Source of the DNA: KBS-83 sp051025295
GTDB lineage: Bacteria > Acidobacteriota > Terriglobia > Terriglobales > Acidobacteriaceae
Length of the DNA stretch: 64,000 nucleotides
Strand: one strand, 5' to 3'
NCBI GenBank assembly: GCA_051025295.1
Contig: JBMGJV010000004.1
Shown in pieces: positions 17,321 to 26,302 of this stretch (within the stretch, counting starts at the first letter, position 1; every line of letters begins with the position of its first letter). The notes below the pieces were generated by a model. That model had not been told where the DNA came from. It saw only the letters and a program-made list of their open reading frames with translations, and did not search any database. The position numbers and the translations under genes were made by a program.

Positions 17321-18040
17321 ATGGGAGCACGAGGCGAACTGTTGTGGGAGGAGACGCTGCCGGGCTGCGCGACGTGGTCGCACGTGCTGAAGCGCGGGAC
17401 CGCACTGCGCATTACCGCGGAAAGCGACAGCGCGAACGTGGGCGCAATCTTTCTGAACGCAGACCTTCCAGCCGAGCGCCTCAATCTGCCCGACACGTTG
17501 AAGGCGCAGCACATCGCGAAGCTGACGACTGGAGCGGTGCTTTATTCCGACATGGGGCGAGTTCTCTGCTCCGTCGTGGATGATACGGTCGGCTGGCATG
17601 ACCCGCTGGGAGGCTGCTCCGACGCGCAGATGGTTGCGCAGAAGTACGGCGAGCTCAGCTATCAGAAGGCGCGCAACGAATGGCACCAGAATGCGCTTGA
17701 CGGGTTCGTGATCGAGCTCGCGAAGTACGGGCTGGACGCGCGCGATCTCCCGATGAACGTGAACTTCTTCAGCAAGGTCGCAGTCTCTGACGACGGCAGC
17801 ATGCACTTCGTTCCGGGACATGCGAAGGCAGGCGATGCCGTCGAACTGCGGGCCGAGATGAACACGCTGGTGATCCTGAACACGTGCCAGCACCCGATGG
17901 ATCCCGATCCGGAGTATCGCAACGTGCCGGTTCGCTTACGGCTGAGCCGTACCTCCGCTCCTGCTGCCGATGATGTGTGCAGAACGTTCCGGCCGGAGAA
18001 TGCGCGAGGCTTCACGCTGACCGAGCGCTACTTCCTCTAG
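17321..18040 (+). CDS. DUF1989 protein, urea-amidolyase-associated type 1 (carboxyguanidine deiminase subunit candidate)
   Basis: A 239-residue DUF1989 protein. LYSDMGRVL, DDTVGWHDPLGGC and the later CQHPMDP are characteristic blocks of the type 1 protein (UAAP1) encoded beside urea-carboxylase-like genes. Published work reassigned such clusters to guanidine: the two DUF1989 proteins act as carboxyguanidine deiminase (CgdAB), between guanidine carboxylase and allophanate hydrolase. The conserved Cys and His residues suggest a metal site. The GGAGAC before the ATG supports the start. The paired second subunit follows 45 bases downstream. I leave the A/B letter open. Confidence 0.85.
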   Translation: MGARGELLWEETLPGCATWSHVLKRGTALRITAESDSANVGAIFLNADLPAERLNLPDTLKAQHIAKLTTGAVLYSDMGRVLCSVVDDTVGWHDPLGGCSDAQMVAQKYGELSYQKARNEWHQNALDGFVIELAKYGLDARDLPMNVNFFSKVAVSDDGSMHFVPGHAKAGDAVELRAEMNTLVILNTCQHPMDPDPEYRNVPVRLRLSRTSAPAADDVCRTFRPENARGFTLTERYFL

Positions 18041-18085
18041 AGATCAGCTCCATTCACCGGACCACTTCTCCCGAGGAGACCAGTT

Positions 18086-18763
18086 ATGCCCGAAGCAATA
18101 CTCGAGACCAGCGCGCTCTCGGCAAAAGACGCCGATTTCAACGCCGTGGTGAATGCCGGCGACCCGTTCGTGCACGAGGTGCGACGTGGGGAGACGGTGC
18201 GCATTGTCGACATCGAGGGCAATCAGGCAGTGGACACACTCTTCTACAGCCTGGCGGATACGAGCGAGCGCTACAGCGCGCAGGACACGATCCGCACGCA
18301 GCGCAATATCTATCTGACGACCGGGACTCAGTTGATCTCGAACCGGCGCAACGTGATGCTGACGATCGTCGCCGACACGTGCGGACGCCACGACACACTG
18401 GGCGGCGCGTGCGCGGCCGAGAGCAACATGGTGCGCTACGCCATCGAAAAGCGTGCGATGCATGCGTGCCGCCAGAGCTTTCTGAAGGGCGTGCAGACAT
18501 GGTCGGCACAGACAGGCCGCGCGATGGACAAGCGCGACCTGACCGCGAACATCAACTTCTTCATGAACGTTCCTGTCACGCGCGATGGCGGCCTGACCTT
18601 CGAGGACGGCGTCTCCGATGCGGGCAAGTACGTTGAACTACGCGCCGCGATGGATGTGCTGATGGTGATCTCGAACTGCCCGCAACTGAATAACCCCTGC
18701 AATGGTTACAATCCGACGCCCGTTGCGGTTTTGATCTGGAAGGCGGAGGGTGCGCTTGTTTAA
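18086..18763 (+). CDS. DUF1989 protein, urea-amidolyase-associated type 2 (carboxyguanidine deiminase subunit candidate)
   Basis: A 225-residue DUF1989 protein of the type 2 (UAAP2) group. Blocks are VDIEGNQAVDTLFY, ADTCGRHDTLGGAC and, near the end, NCPQLNNPCNGYNP. It should be the partner of the preceding gene product in removing ammonia from carboxyguanidine to give allophanate. Cys residues in CGRHD and NCPQ are likely metal ligands, as proposed for the family. It overlaps the carboxylase gene, and its stop codon lies inside that gene's first codons, so the two are probably co-translated. Confidence 0.87.
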   Translation: MPEAILETSALSAKDADFNAVVNAGDPFVHEVRRGETVRIVDIEGNQAVDTLFYSLADTSERYSAQDTIRTQRNIYLTTGTQLISNRRNVMLTIVADTCGRHDTLGGACAAESNMVRYAIEKRAMHACRQSFLKGVQTWSAQTGRAMDKRDLTANINFFMNVPVTRDGGLTFEDGVSDAGKYVELRAAMDVLMVISNCPQLNNPCNGYNPTPVAVLIWKAEGALV

Positions 18764-21700
18764 AAAGGTGCTGATCGCCAACCGGGCCACGATTGCGTGT
18801 CGCATTGAGCGCACGCTGCGCCGCATGGGTGTTGGGTCCGTGGCCGTGTACTCGGAGGCAGACCGCCATTCGCTGCACGTCTTCGATGCGGACGAGGCGA
18901 TCGCGATCGGTCCCGGTCCGGCAGCGCAGAGCTATCTGCTGGTGGACGCGATCCTCAACGCAGCAGAGCAGACGGGTGCGGAGGCGATCCATCCCGGGTA
19001 CGGATTCCTCAGCGAGAACGTCGCCTTCGCACGCGCGTGCGAAGCGCGCGGGATTCGCTTCATCGGGCCGCGTCCGGAGCACATTGAAGCGTTTGCGTTG
19101 AAGCACACGGCGCGGGACATGGCGCGCCGATGCAACGTGCCGTTGCTGCCGGGGACGGGCCTGCTGCCTGATCGAGAGGAGGCCCTGGCTGCGGCGCAGC
19201 AGTTGGGCTATCCCGTGATGCTGAAGAGTTCGGGCGGCGGCGGAGGCATCGGGATGCGCGTCTGCCGCGCTGCCGCCGAGCTTGAGGATGCGTACGAGTC
19301 GGTGGTGCGGCTGAGCCGGGCGAACTTCGGCGACAGCGGTGTGTATCTCGAAAAGTTCGTGGAGCGAGCGCGGCACATCGAGGTGCAGATCTTCGGCGAT
19401 GGACGCGGCAGCGTGATCGCGCTGGGCGAGCGGGACTGCTCCGCGCAGCGACGGCACCAGAAGGTGCTGGAGGAGACGCCGGCGCCAGGGCTGCGCGACG
19501 CGACGCGTCAGGAGCTGTTCGAGGCCGCGGTGCGGCTGGGTGCAGCCGTGGGGTACGCATCGGCCGGCACGGTTGAGTTCCTGTACGACGAGGATACGGC
19601 GGAGTTTTACTTTCTCGAGGTAAATACGCGCCTGCAGGTGGAGCACGGCGTGACCGAGCAGGTGACGGGCATCGACCTGGTGGAGTGGATGGTGCTCGAA
19701 GCAGCAGGAGAGCTGCCGAGCCTGAAGAACTTTGCCGTGCAGACGCGCGGCGCGTCGATCGAGGCGCGACTGTATGCGGAGGATGCGGCCCAGACTTTTC
19801 AGCCCGCTCCCGGCAAGTTGACGATGGTGCGCTTCCCTGACGCGGACCTTGCGCGCATGGAGACGTGGATCGAATCGGGCGCGACGATTCCACCGTTTTA
19901 CGACCCGATGGTTGCCAAGGTGATCGTCACGGGACGTGACCGTGCAGAGGCGCTGGCGCGCCTGCAGGCGGCTCTCGCTGCGATCGCGATCGACGGTACG
20001 GAGACCAACCTGCGCTATCTGCGGCAGGTTGCGGCGTCGCCGGAATTCGTCGCTGGTTCGGTGACGACATCGTTTCTCGGCGGCTTCGCCTACCAGCGCC
20101 GGGCGATCGAGGTGCTGGAAGGGGGCACGCAGTCGACGCTGCAGGACTACCCGGGGCGCGTGGGCTACTGGAATGTTGGCGTTCCGCCTTCGGGGCCGAT
20201 GGACCATCTTTCCTTTCGAATTGCGAACCGGCTGGTCGGCAACCCGGAGCAAGCGGCGGCGATCGAGTTTGCCACGATGGGCGGGCGGTTACGTTTCCAC
20301 AGCGATACGGCGATCGCGATCTGCGGCGCGGACATGAATGCGAAGCTCGACGGCACACCGATCGCGCGATGGACCGCTCACCGCGTGAAAGCGGGCAGTG
20401 TGTTGTCGCTGGGCGCGGCCGCGCAGGAGGGCACGCGCGCGTACCTGGCCGTCTGCGGCGGATTCGACACGCAGCCGTATCTTGGCAGCCGCAGCACATT
20501 CCTGCTGGGCGGTTTCGGCGGAGCCGCGGGGCGCGCGCTGCGTGCCGGCGATGTGCTGCATCTGGGCCAGGCTGATGTTGTCGCTGGGCCGCCAGCCACG
20601 CTGCCCGCAGACTTCGTCCCGCCACTGACACGCGCCTGGCGGGTCGGCGTTCTCTTCGGCCCACACACTGCGCCCGAGTTTTTCACGGAAGACGATATCG
20701 AGATGCTGTTCGCGACCGACTGGAAGGTGCACTACCAGAGCGATCGCACGGGCGTGCGGCTGGTTGGCCCGAAGCCGCGATGGGCGCGGCCGGATGGCGG
20801 CGAGGCTGGACTGCATCCGTCGAACATTCACGACAATGCGTATGCGGTCGGCACCATCGATTTCACGGGCGACATGCCGATTCTGCTGGGGCCGGATGGT
20901 CCGAGCCTCGGTGGCTTCGTGTGTCCGGCGACGATCGTTCAGGCCGAACTTTGGAAGATGGGACAGTTGAAGGCTGGCGATACGGTGCGTTTCGAGCGCA
21001 TCACGCTGGCGCAGGCGGAGCAGATGGAGCGCGAGCAGGATGCCTTTCTGGAGAGCCTTGCGACGCCGCCTCCCGTGCTGCCCGCCCAGTCTGCACCAGA
21101 GCCAGCGATCATCGCTGCCTTCACAGATCGAGCGCAGCCGATGGTGTTTCGCGCAGACGGAGATAAGTATCTCCTGGTCGAGTATGGCGAGCTGCGGCTG
21201 GATCTAGCACTGCGCTTTCGCGTGCACATCCTCGAGCAGAAACTTCGCGAGCGTGCACTTAAGGGCATTCTGGATATCACGCCCGGTGTGCGGTCGCTGC
21301 ACATTCACTACGACAGCCGGATGATTGCGCGAAGAGAGCTGGTGTCGACTCTGGATGAGATCGACCGCACGATGCCGGAGCTGTCCGACATTACGGTGCC
21401 GTCGCGGATTGTGCACCTGCCGCTCTCCTGGGACGATCCGCAGGCGAAGCTGGCGCAGCAGAAGTACACGCAGGCCGTGCGGCCCGATGCACCCTGGTGT
21501 CCGTCGAACATCGAGTTCATTCGCCGCATCAATGGGCTGGCGAGCATCGAGGATGTGTACCGCATTGTGCACGAGGCGAGTTATCTCGTGCTGGGGTTGG
21601 GGGACGTCTATCTTGGGGCTCCGGTGGCGACGCCAGTGGATCCGCGGCATCGCCTGGTCACGACGAAATACAACCCGGCTCGCACGTGGACACCGGAGAA

Positions 21701-22352
21701 CGCGGTGGGCATTGGCGGCGCCTATCTTTGCGTGTACGGCATGGAAGGGCCGGGCGGCTATCAGTTAGTGGGGCGCACGATCCAGGTGTGGAATACGTGG
21801 AAGACGACGGACGCGTTTCCGGCAGCGACGCCGTGGTCGCTTCGCTTCTTCGACCAGCTTCGGTTCTATCCCGTGAGTGCGGATGATCTGTTGCGGGCGC
21901 GGGAGCAGTTTCCGCATGGACGCTTCCCGCTGCGCGTGGAGGAGACGAGCTTCAGCCTTGCGGAGTATCAGCGCTTTCTCGACTCGATCCAGGCGGAGGC
22001 TGCGGCGTTCAAGCGGCATCAGCAGGCATCGTTTCACCAGGAGCGCGAACGCTGGCGCGAGGCCGGACTGCTGACGGTCGCCGATCGCGAAGAGCCACAG
22101 GTGGTATCTGCACCTGTGATGGTTGCGGATGGCTGCGAGGCCGTGTCGTCGCCAGTGACTGCAAGCATTTTTCAAATTGCTGTGAGCAAGGGCGATGCAG
22201 TGCGGGATGGCCAGAAGCTGATCGTGCTCGATGCGATGAAGACGGAGATCCTCGTGGCGTCGCACCTGGACGGCGTTATTGAAGAGGTTCACTGCGCACC
22301 CAACGCACTGGTCGAGGGCGGGCAACTGCTTGTTTCGGTGCGACCGCACTAA
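18756..22352 (+). CDS. Biotin-dependent guanidine/urea carboxylase
   Basis: A 1198-residue fusion. Biotin carboxylase spans about residues 1-450 (FKKVLIANR, HPGYGFLSEN, the SSGGGGGIGMR ATP loop). KipA/AHS2-like and KipI/AHS1-like carboxyltransferase domains follow at about 460-1020. A biotinyl domain at the C-terminus has the lysine in DAMKTE. It carboxylates urea or guanidine with ATP and bicarbonate. The flanking DUF1989 pair and transporter favour guanidine; sequence alone cannot separate the two. The start is chosen as TTG at 18756: GGCGGAGG ends six bases earlier and the protein then begins MFKKVLIANR, as in relatives. The GTG at 18750 directly abuts the ribosome site. Confidence 0.88.
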   Translation: MFKKVLIANRATIACRIERTLRRMGVGSVAVYSEADRHSLHVFDADEAIAIGPGPAAQSYLLVDAILNAAEQTGAEAIHPGYGFLSENVAFARACEARGIRFIGPRPEHIEAFALKHTARDMARRCNVPLLPGTGLLPDREEALAAAQQLGYPVMLKSSGGGGGIGMRVCRAAAELEDAYESVVRLSRANFGDSGVYLEKFVERARHIEVQIFGDGRGSVIALGERDCSAQRRHQKVLEETPAPGLRDATRQELFEAAVRLGAAVGYASAGTVEFLYDEDTAEFYFLEVNTRLQVEHGVTEQVTGIDLVEWMVLEAAGELPSLKNFAVQTRGASIEARLYAEDAAQTFQPAPGKLTMVRFPDADLARMETWIESGATIPPFYDPMVAKVIVTGRDRAEALARLQAALAAIAIDGTETNLRYLRQVAASPEFVAGSVTTSFLGGFAYQRRAIEVLEGGTQSTLQDYPGRVGYWNVGVPPSGPMDHLSFRIANRLVGNPEQAAAIEFATMGGRLRFHSDTAIAICGADMNAKLDGTPIARWTAHRVKAGSVLSLGAAAQEGTRAYLAVCGGFDTQPYLGSRSTFLLGGFGGAAGRALRAGDVLHLGQADVVAGPPATLPADFVPPLTRAWRVGVLFGPHTAPEFFTEDDIEMLFATDWKVHYQSDRTGVRLVGPKPRWARPDGGEAGLHPSNIHDNAYAVGTIDFTGDMPILLGPDGPSLGGFVCPATIVQAELWKMGQLKAGDTVRFERITLAQAEQMEREQDAFLESLATPPPVLPAQSAPEPAIIAAFTDRAQPMVFRADGDKYLLVEYGELRLDLALRFRVHILEQKLRERALKGILDITPGVRSLHIHYDSRMIARRELVSTLDEIDRTMPELSDITVPSRIVHLPLSWDDPQAKLAQQKYTQAVRPDAPWCPSNIEFIRRINGLASIEDVYRIVHEASYLVLGLGDVYLGAPVATPVDPRHRLVTTKYNPARTWTPENAVGIGGAYLCVYGMEGPGGYQLVGRTIQVWNTWKTTDAFPAATPWSLRFFDQLRFYPVSADDLLRAREQFPHGRFPLRVEETSFSLAEYQRFLDSIQAEAAAFKRHQQASFHQERERWREAGLLTVADREEPQVVSAPVMVADGCEAVSSPVTASIFQIAVSKGDAVRDGQKLIVLDAMKTEILVASHLDGVIEEVHCAPNALVEGGQLLVSVRPH

Positions 22353-22386
22353 GCAGAGCAGCGATACGCAACAGAGGCAAGCATCC

Positions 22387-24204
22387 ATGGACATTACGAC
22401 ACTGCACTCCGACTACAGCGCGGGCCGGCAGCAACCCGAGTCGGTCGTGAACGCGATCTATGACCGCATCGAGAGCGATGGACTTCGTCCAGTGTGGATC
22501 TCCGTCGTGGACCGGGCGCAGGCGCTGCGTCGCGCTCATGATCTCGCGCACGAAGAGATGCGTACGTTGCCGCTGTACGGCGTTCCCTTCGCGGTGAAAG
22601 ACAACATCGATGTTGCCGGAATGGAGACGACGGCGGGCTGCCCAGCGTACGCGTATACAGCGGCGATCTCCGCGACGATCGTGCAGAAGCTGGAGGCAGC
22701 CGGCGCGATCCTAATTGGCAAGACGAACATGGATCAGTTTGCGACCGGACTGGTGGGGACGCGGTCGCCATACGGCGCGTGCTCGAGCGTGTTCGCGCGT
22801 GACGCCATCTCCGGCGGATCGAGCTCGGGCTCCGCGGTGGCCGTGGCCAACGGACTCGTCTCGTTCGCGCTGGGCACGGACACGGCCGGCTCTGGTCGTG
22901 TGCCGGCGATGTTCAACAACATCATTGGTCTGAAGCCCACGCGCGGCCGGGTCAGCATGCATGGCGTGGTGCCCGCGTGCCGCACGCTCGACTGCGTCTC
23001 AATTTTTGCGGAGACCTCGGCCGATGCAGGACGCGTGCTGAACGTGGTGGAGGGGTTCGACGAGCTCGATCCATTCTCGCGGGAGCTACGCACCGGTACG
23101 GGCGCCGCGCCGTGGAGCACCAGCATCGGCGAAGCGCGCTTCGGCGTGTTGCCAACGGAGCAGCGCGAGTTCTTCGGCGATGCGCAGAATGGCACGCTCT
23201 ATGAGCGGGCGGTGGATGCGGTCGAGTCGCTGGGCGGCCAATCGGTTGAGATCGACTACGCACCACTCCGCGAGGTCGCGTCGATGCTCTATCGCGGACC
23301 GTGGTTGGCAGAACGTTTCGTTGTTGTCGAGGATCTGCTGCGTTCGCGACCGGAGGAGCTCGAGTCCACCGTGGCGGCGATCATCGCGCGGGGCGAACAC
23401 TTCTCTGCAGCCGACTCGTTCCGCGCTGCATATGCGCTCAAGGCAATGCGAGCAGCCCTGCAGTCGTTGTGGAGCCAGATCGATGTGCTGCTGCTGCCTA
23501 CTGCTCCGCGCAGCTACTCGCATGCCGAGATCGCCGCGGCGCCGATCGAGTGCAACAGCAACCTTGGCTTCTACACAAACTTCGTGAACCTGCTGGACCT
23601 GGCGGCTGTGGCGCTGCCCGCAGGCATGCGACCAGACGGACTTCCTTTCGGGGTCAGTCTGATCGGTCCTGCGTTCGCGGAACGGGCCCTGCTGCCGCTG
23701 GCCGATGCTCTGCACCGGCGGCTGGCGGAGACATTGGGTGGGTCACAGCGAGAGTTACGAAAGACTCCGCCGCTGCCCCCTGCAGACACACCCCATGGCT
23801 GCCTCCGCATGGCCGTAGTCGGCGCGCACCTTTCAGGACAGCCGCTGAACTGGCAGCTTACGCAGCGCGGTGGCCGGCTGCTGCGGCAGTGCCGTACCAG
23901 TCCGGAGTATCGCTTTTACGCGCTTCCCGGGACGGTGCCCGCGAAGCCGGGGCTCGTGCGCGTACCGGGATTCGCCGGCCCCGGCATCGAGGTGGAAGTG
24001 TGGGCGCTGCCCGCAGACACTGTCGGAACGTTTGTCGACGGGGTGCCGCCGCCACTTACGATCGGCACGCTGATACTCGACGACAACACACAGGTGAAAG
24101 GGTTTCTAGCGGAGCCGGCAGCCGTTGACGGCGCAAGAGAGATTACGTCGTTCGGCGGGTGGCGCGCTTACCTCGCCAGCGAGCGCGCAACGGCGCGGGC
24201 CTGA
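22387..24204 (+). CDS. atzF: Allophanate hydrolase
   Basis: A 605-residue amidase-signature enzyme that hydrolyses allophanate to ammonia and CO2, the last step of this pathway. The catalytic Lys is in FAVKDNIDV, and the Ser-cisSer-Lys triad region is GGSSSGSAVA. The C-terminal domain (from about 480, with VGAHLSGQPLNWQL) is the small domain specific to allophanate hydrolases, so this is not a general amidase. I start at the ATG at 22387, 34 bases after the carboxylase stop, with GAGG upstream; the longer frame reads back into the carboxylase. It ends 9 bases before a convergent gene, and no terminator hairpin is visible between them. Confidence 0.92.
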   Translation: MDITTLHSDYSAGRQQPESVVNAIYDRIESDGLRPVWISVVDRAQALRRAHDLAHEEMRTLPLYGVPFAVKDNIDVAGMETTAGCPAYAYTAAISATIVQKLEAAGAILIGKTNMDQFATGLVGTRSPYGACSSVFARDAISGGSSSGSAVAVANGLVSFALGTDTAGSGRVPAMFNNIIGLKPTRGRVSMHGVVPACRTLDCVSIFAETSADAGRVLNVVEGFDELDPFSRELRTGTGAAPWSTSIGEARFGVLPTEQREFFGDAQNGTLYERAVDAVESLGGQSVEIDYAPLREVASMLYRGPWLAERFVVVEDLLRSRPEELESTVAAIIARGEHFSAADSFRAAYALKAMRAALQSLWSQIDVLLLPTAPRSYSHAEIAAAPIECNSNLGFYTNFVNLLDLAAVALPAGMRPDGLPFGVSLIGPAFAERALLPLADALHRRLAETLGGSQRELRKTPPLPPADTPHGCLRMAVVGAHLSGQPLNWQLTQRGGRLLRQCRTSPEYRFYALPGTVPAKPGLVRVPGFAGPGIEVEVWALPADTVGTFVDGVPPPLTIGTLILDDNTQVKGFLAEPAAVDGAREITSFGGWRAYLASERATARA

Positions 24205-24213
24205 GCGCTTCGC

Positions 24214-24909
24214 TTATTGGCTGGCAACATCGACCGGCGGGTGAGCAGCGTCCGTTGGTTTGTAGCGATGCTCCAGGATCTGTTCGAGCGTCGCTTTCAT
24301 CTCTGCGCTGTCCGGAGCGACGTCCGGGTCGAGCCGCGCGATCAGCTTGCCGTCAGGCCCGATGATGAACTTGGTGTAGTTCCAATGCACCGGGTCGGCG
24401 GGAGCCTTTCCCTGCGCCTTCGTCAGGAAGCCGTACAGGGGCAGGGCGTCGTCGCCGCTGAGCTTTGCTGGAGCCGAGACGATGAACGGCACCTTCGCGC
24501 CGGCATAATACTTCTGAATTTCGCCGTCTGTGCCCGGTTCGGACGCGCCGAAATCATTCGATGGCACACCGACGACTGTGAGGCCGCGAGCCTTGTAGGT
24601 TTCGCTGATGGCGACGAGCGGTTGGAGTTGTGCGCTGTAAGTCGACTCTCGCGCGAGATTGACCAGAAGCAGGTAGCGTCCGCGGAATGTCGAGAGCGGG
24701 ATGTCCTTCCCGTCGCTGCCCGGCAGAGAGAAGCTGTAGGCGGTCGGCTCGGTCGCGGGCGGCGCCGGCCTCTCAGGAGCGGCGTGCGCGCGGCCAGGGC
24801 GCGGAGTTCCGGCGCTGCACACTGGCACGGCCAGTGACACAAGCGCGATCAGGGCGAGCGAAGCGACGCGCCTGCTCGGCCATCCCTCAGCGACTCGGAT
24901 AGACGTCAT
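24214..24909 (-). CDS. Exported glutathione-peroxidase-like protein lacking the catalytic Cys
   Basis: A 231-residue thioredoxin-fold protein with an N-terminal signal or anchor. The GPx family blocks are recognisable (NLARESTY for the usual NVASKCGY, GVPSNDFG for GFPCNQFG, WNYTKFIIGPDGK). The peroxidatic Cys/Sec is Ser89 and the catalytic Gln is Asp119, while the Trp-Asn pair remains. Classic peroxidase activity is therefore unlikely, and it may be a pseudoenzyme or have a new role in the periplasm. GGAGGAG just before the ATG at 24909 fixes the start. It converges on the allophanate hydrolase gene and is divergent from the LysR gene. Confidence 0.8.
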   Translation of the reverse strand: MTSIRVAEGWPSRRVASLALIALVSLAVPVCSAGTPRPGRAHAAPERPAPPATEPTAYSFSLPGSDGKDIPLSTFRGRYLLLVNLARESTYSAQLQPLVAISETYKARGLTVVGVPSNDFGASEPGTDGEIQKYYAGAKVPFIVSAPAKLSGDDALPLYGFLTKAQGKAPADPVHWNYTKFIIGPDGKLIARLDPDVAPDSAEMKATLEQILEHRYKPTDAAHPPVDVASQ

Positions 24910-25141
24910 CACTCCTCCGTGCGGTTGCCCCAGCATAGCTCGACCCAAGACGCTGACCTAAGAAGATACGCAGGGTCGATGGTCTGATCTATAGGACTTA
25001 CCACTTTCTTCTATGCGAAAGGCCCCGTCCATGGTTTCCTGTAGCTACTCGGGTGGCTTCGCCGCGCTGCGAAGCTGCTGTACCCGCCGGTCGAGCCACG
25101 TTGCCGCCCCGGAGTGAACACCCCACTCAGGCACAGGACGC

Positions 25142-26044
25142 ATGGACATCAACCAGCTTAAGACCTTTCTAGAGGTCGCGCGGCGCAGCAGCTTCTCACG
25201 CGCTGCGGAGTCGCTGCACGTGACACAGCCCTCCATCTCCGCCCAGATTCGCTCGCTCGAGACGTATCTCGGGCATCGCCTGCTCGAACGGGGCGGAGGC
25301 AAGGTAACACTCACCGCGGCCGGGCGCGTCTTTGAGCCCTTCGCGGAGGACTGCCTGTCGCGTTTGAATCACATGACGCTGACACTGGCCGACCTGGAGC
25401 GTTCGCCGCGCGGGTCGCTGAGCGTGAGCGCGAACGACTCGACCGCGCTGTATGTGCTTCCACTCTTCTTCAGCAAATTTCACAAGCAGTTTCCAAAGGT
25501 CGCGCTCAGCATCATCCGCGCCGAGCGGGTGAAGTCGCTGAAGCTGGTTCTCGATCGCGAAGTGGATTTCGGCGTCGTATCTTTGCCGTTGAAGGAGCCG
25601 CGCCTTCATATCGAGGTGATTCACAAAGATGATTTCGTGCTCGTGGTGCCGGCCGGGCACCCACTTGGTGGAGCGGAGCGCGCAACGTTACACCAGGTCG
25701 CGCAGCATCGCCTGCTGCTGCCAAAGCAGGGGCGGCGGCGGGAGCAGCTGGACGAATCGTTCGCGCAAGCCAACCTGGTGCCGCGCGTGGCCATGGAGCT
25801 TGACTCGAACGAGTTGATGAAGCGGCTGATCCTGAACGAGATCGGCATTGGCTTTCTGCCGCGCATCAATGTGTTGAGCGAGATCCAGGCAGGCACATTG
25901 CGAAGTGTCACGATCGAAAATGTAGATATCGCGCGCCACCTTGCGCTGATCAGCCGTAAGGATCACGTGCTGACGCGAGCCGGTCATGCGTTCTTCACGT
26001 TTGCGACTGGCGGCGTACGACCGCGGTATGAGAGCCGTTCGTAG
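25142..26044 (+). CDS. LysR-family transcriptional regulator
   Basis: A 300-residue LysR regulator. The winged helix-turn-helix is at residues 1-60 (FLEVARRSSFSRAAESLHVTQPSISAQI), followed by the linker helix and a periplasmic-binding-like effector domain from about 90. It is a cytoplasmic DNA-binding activator or repressor; the effector is unknown. The gene lies between the GPx-like gene (divergent, 232 bases away, in which I see no other feature) and the TonB receptor. A palindrome 18 bases past its stop, just before a good promoter, may be its operator. Confidence 0.93.
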   Translation: MDINQLKTFLEVARRSSFSRAAESLHVTQPSISAQIRSLETYLGHRLLERGGGKVTLTAAGRVFEPFAEDCLSRLNHMTLTLADLERSPRGSLSVSANDSTALYVLPLFFSKFHKQFPKVALSIIRAERVKSLKLVLDREVDFGVVSLPLKEPRLHIEVIHKDDFVLVVPAGHPLGGAERATLHQVAQHRLLLPKQGRRREQLDESFAQANLVPRVAMELDSNELMKRLILNEIGIGFLPRINVLSEIQAGTLRSVTIENVDIARHLALISRKDHVLTRAGHAFFTFATGGVRPRYESRS

Positions 26045-26061
26045 CGTGCGAAATTCGTTTT

Positions 26062-26080
26062 CGTTATACCGGCCATAACG
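26062..26080. promoter_or_regulatory. Candidate operator palindrome upstream of the TonB receptor
   Basis: A perfect inverted repeat CGTTAT-N7-ATAACG. It has LysR-like symmetry and lies 14 bases upstream of the -35 element of the receptor promoter and immediately after the LysR gene. It has no T-run, so it is unlikely to be a terminator. The binding protein is inferred from position only. Confidence 0.4.
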
Positions 26081-26094
26081 TATCGCGGAACACG

Positions 26095-26123
26095 TTGCTT
26101 TCCTATATTCCCCCCGACATAAT
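26095..26123 (+). promoter_or_regulatory. Candidate sigma-70 promoter of the TonB receptor
   Basis: TTGCTT at 26095-26100 and CATAAT at 26118-26123 are separated by exactly 17 bases. Each matches the consensus at four or five of six positions. The start codon lies about 180 bases downstream, leaving a long leader in which I see no other element. Confidence 0.5.
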
Positions 26124-26302
26124 TCCCTCACCCCACGGGAATATGGCGGCTCCCTTCCTCTGATCCGCACTGCGGCAGACGTTGCGGGAGAGCTGTCGCC
26201 GCTCCACGCCGAGCGATCCACTCGACCTACCGCTGTGATCGCCGGATCCGCATCCGGCGCTGCCTCTGCTTCGCATCTGCTGCGCACTTCTTGGGGGAAC
26301 TC

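Noticed and set aside
18576..20252. Long open frame (558 codons) on the minus strand opposite the carboxylase
   Set aside because: Arg- and His-rich antisense shadow of the biotin carboxylase region, without motifs.
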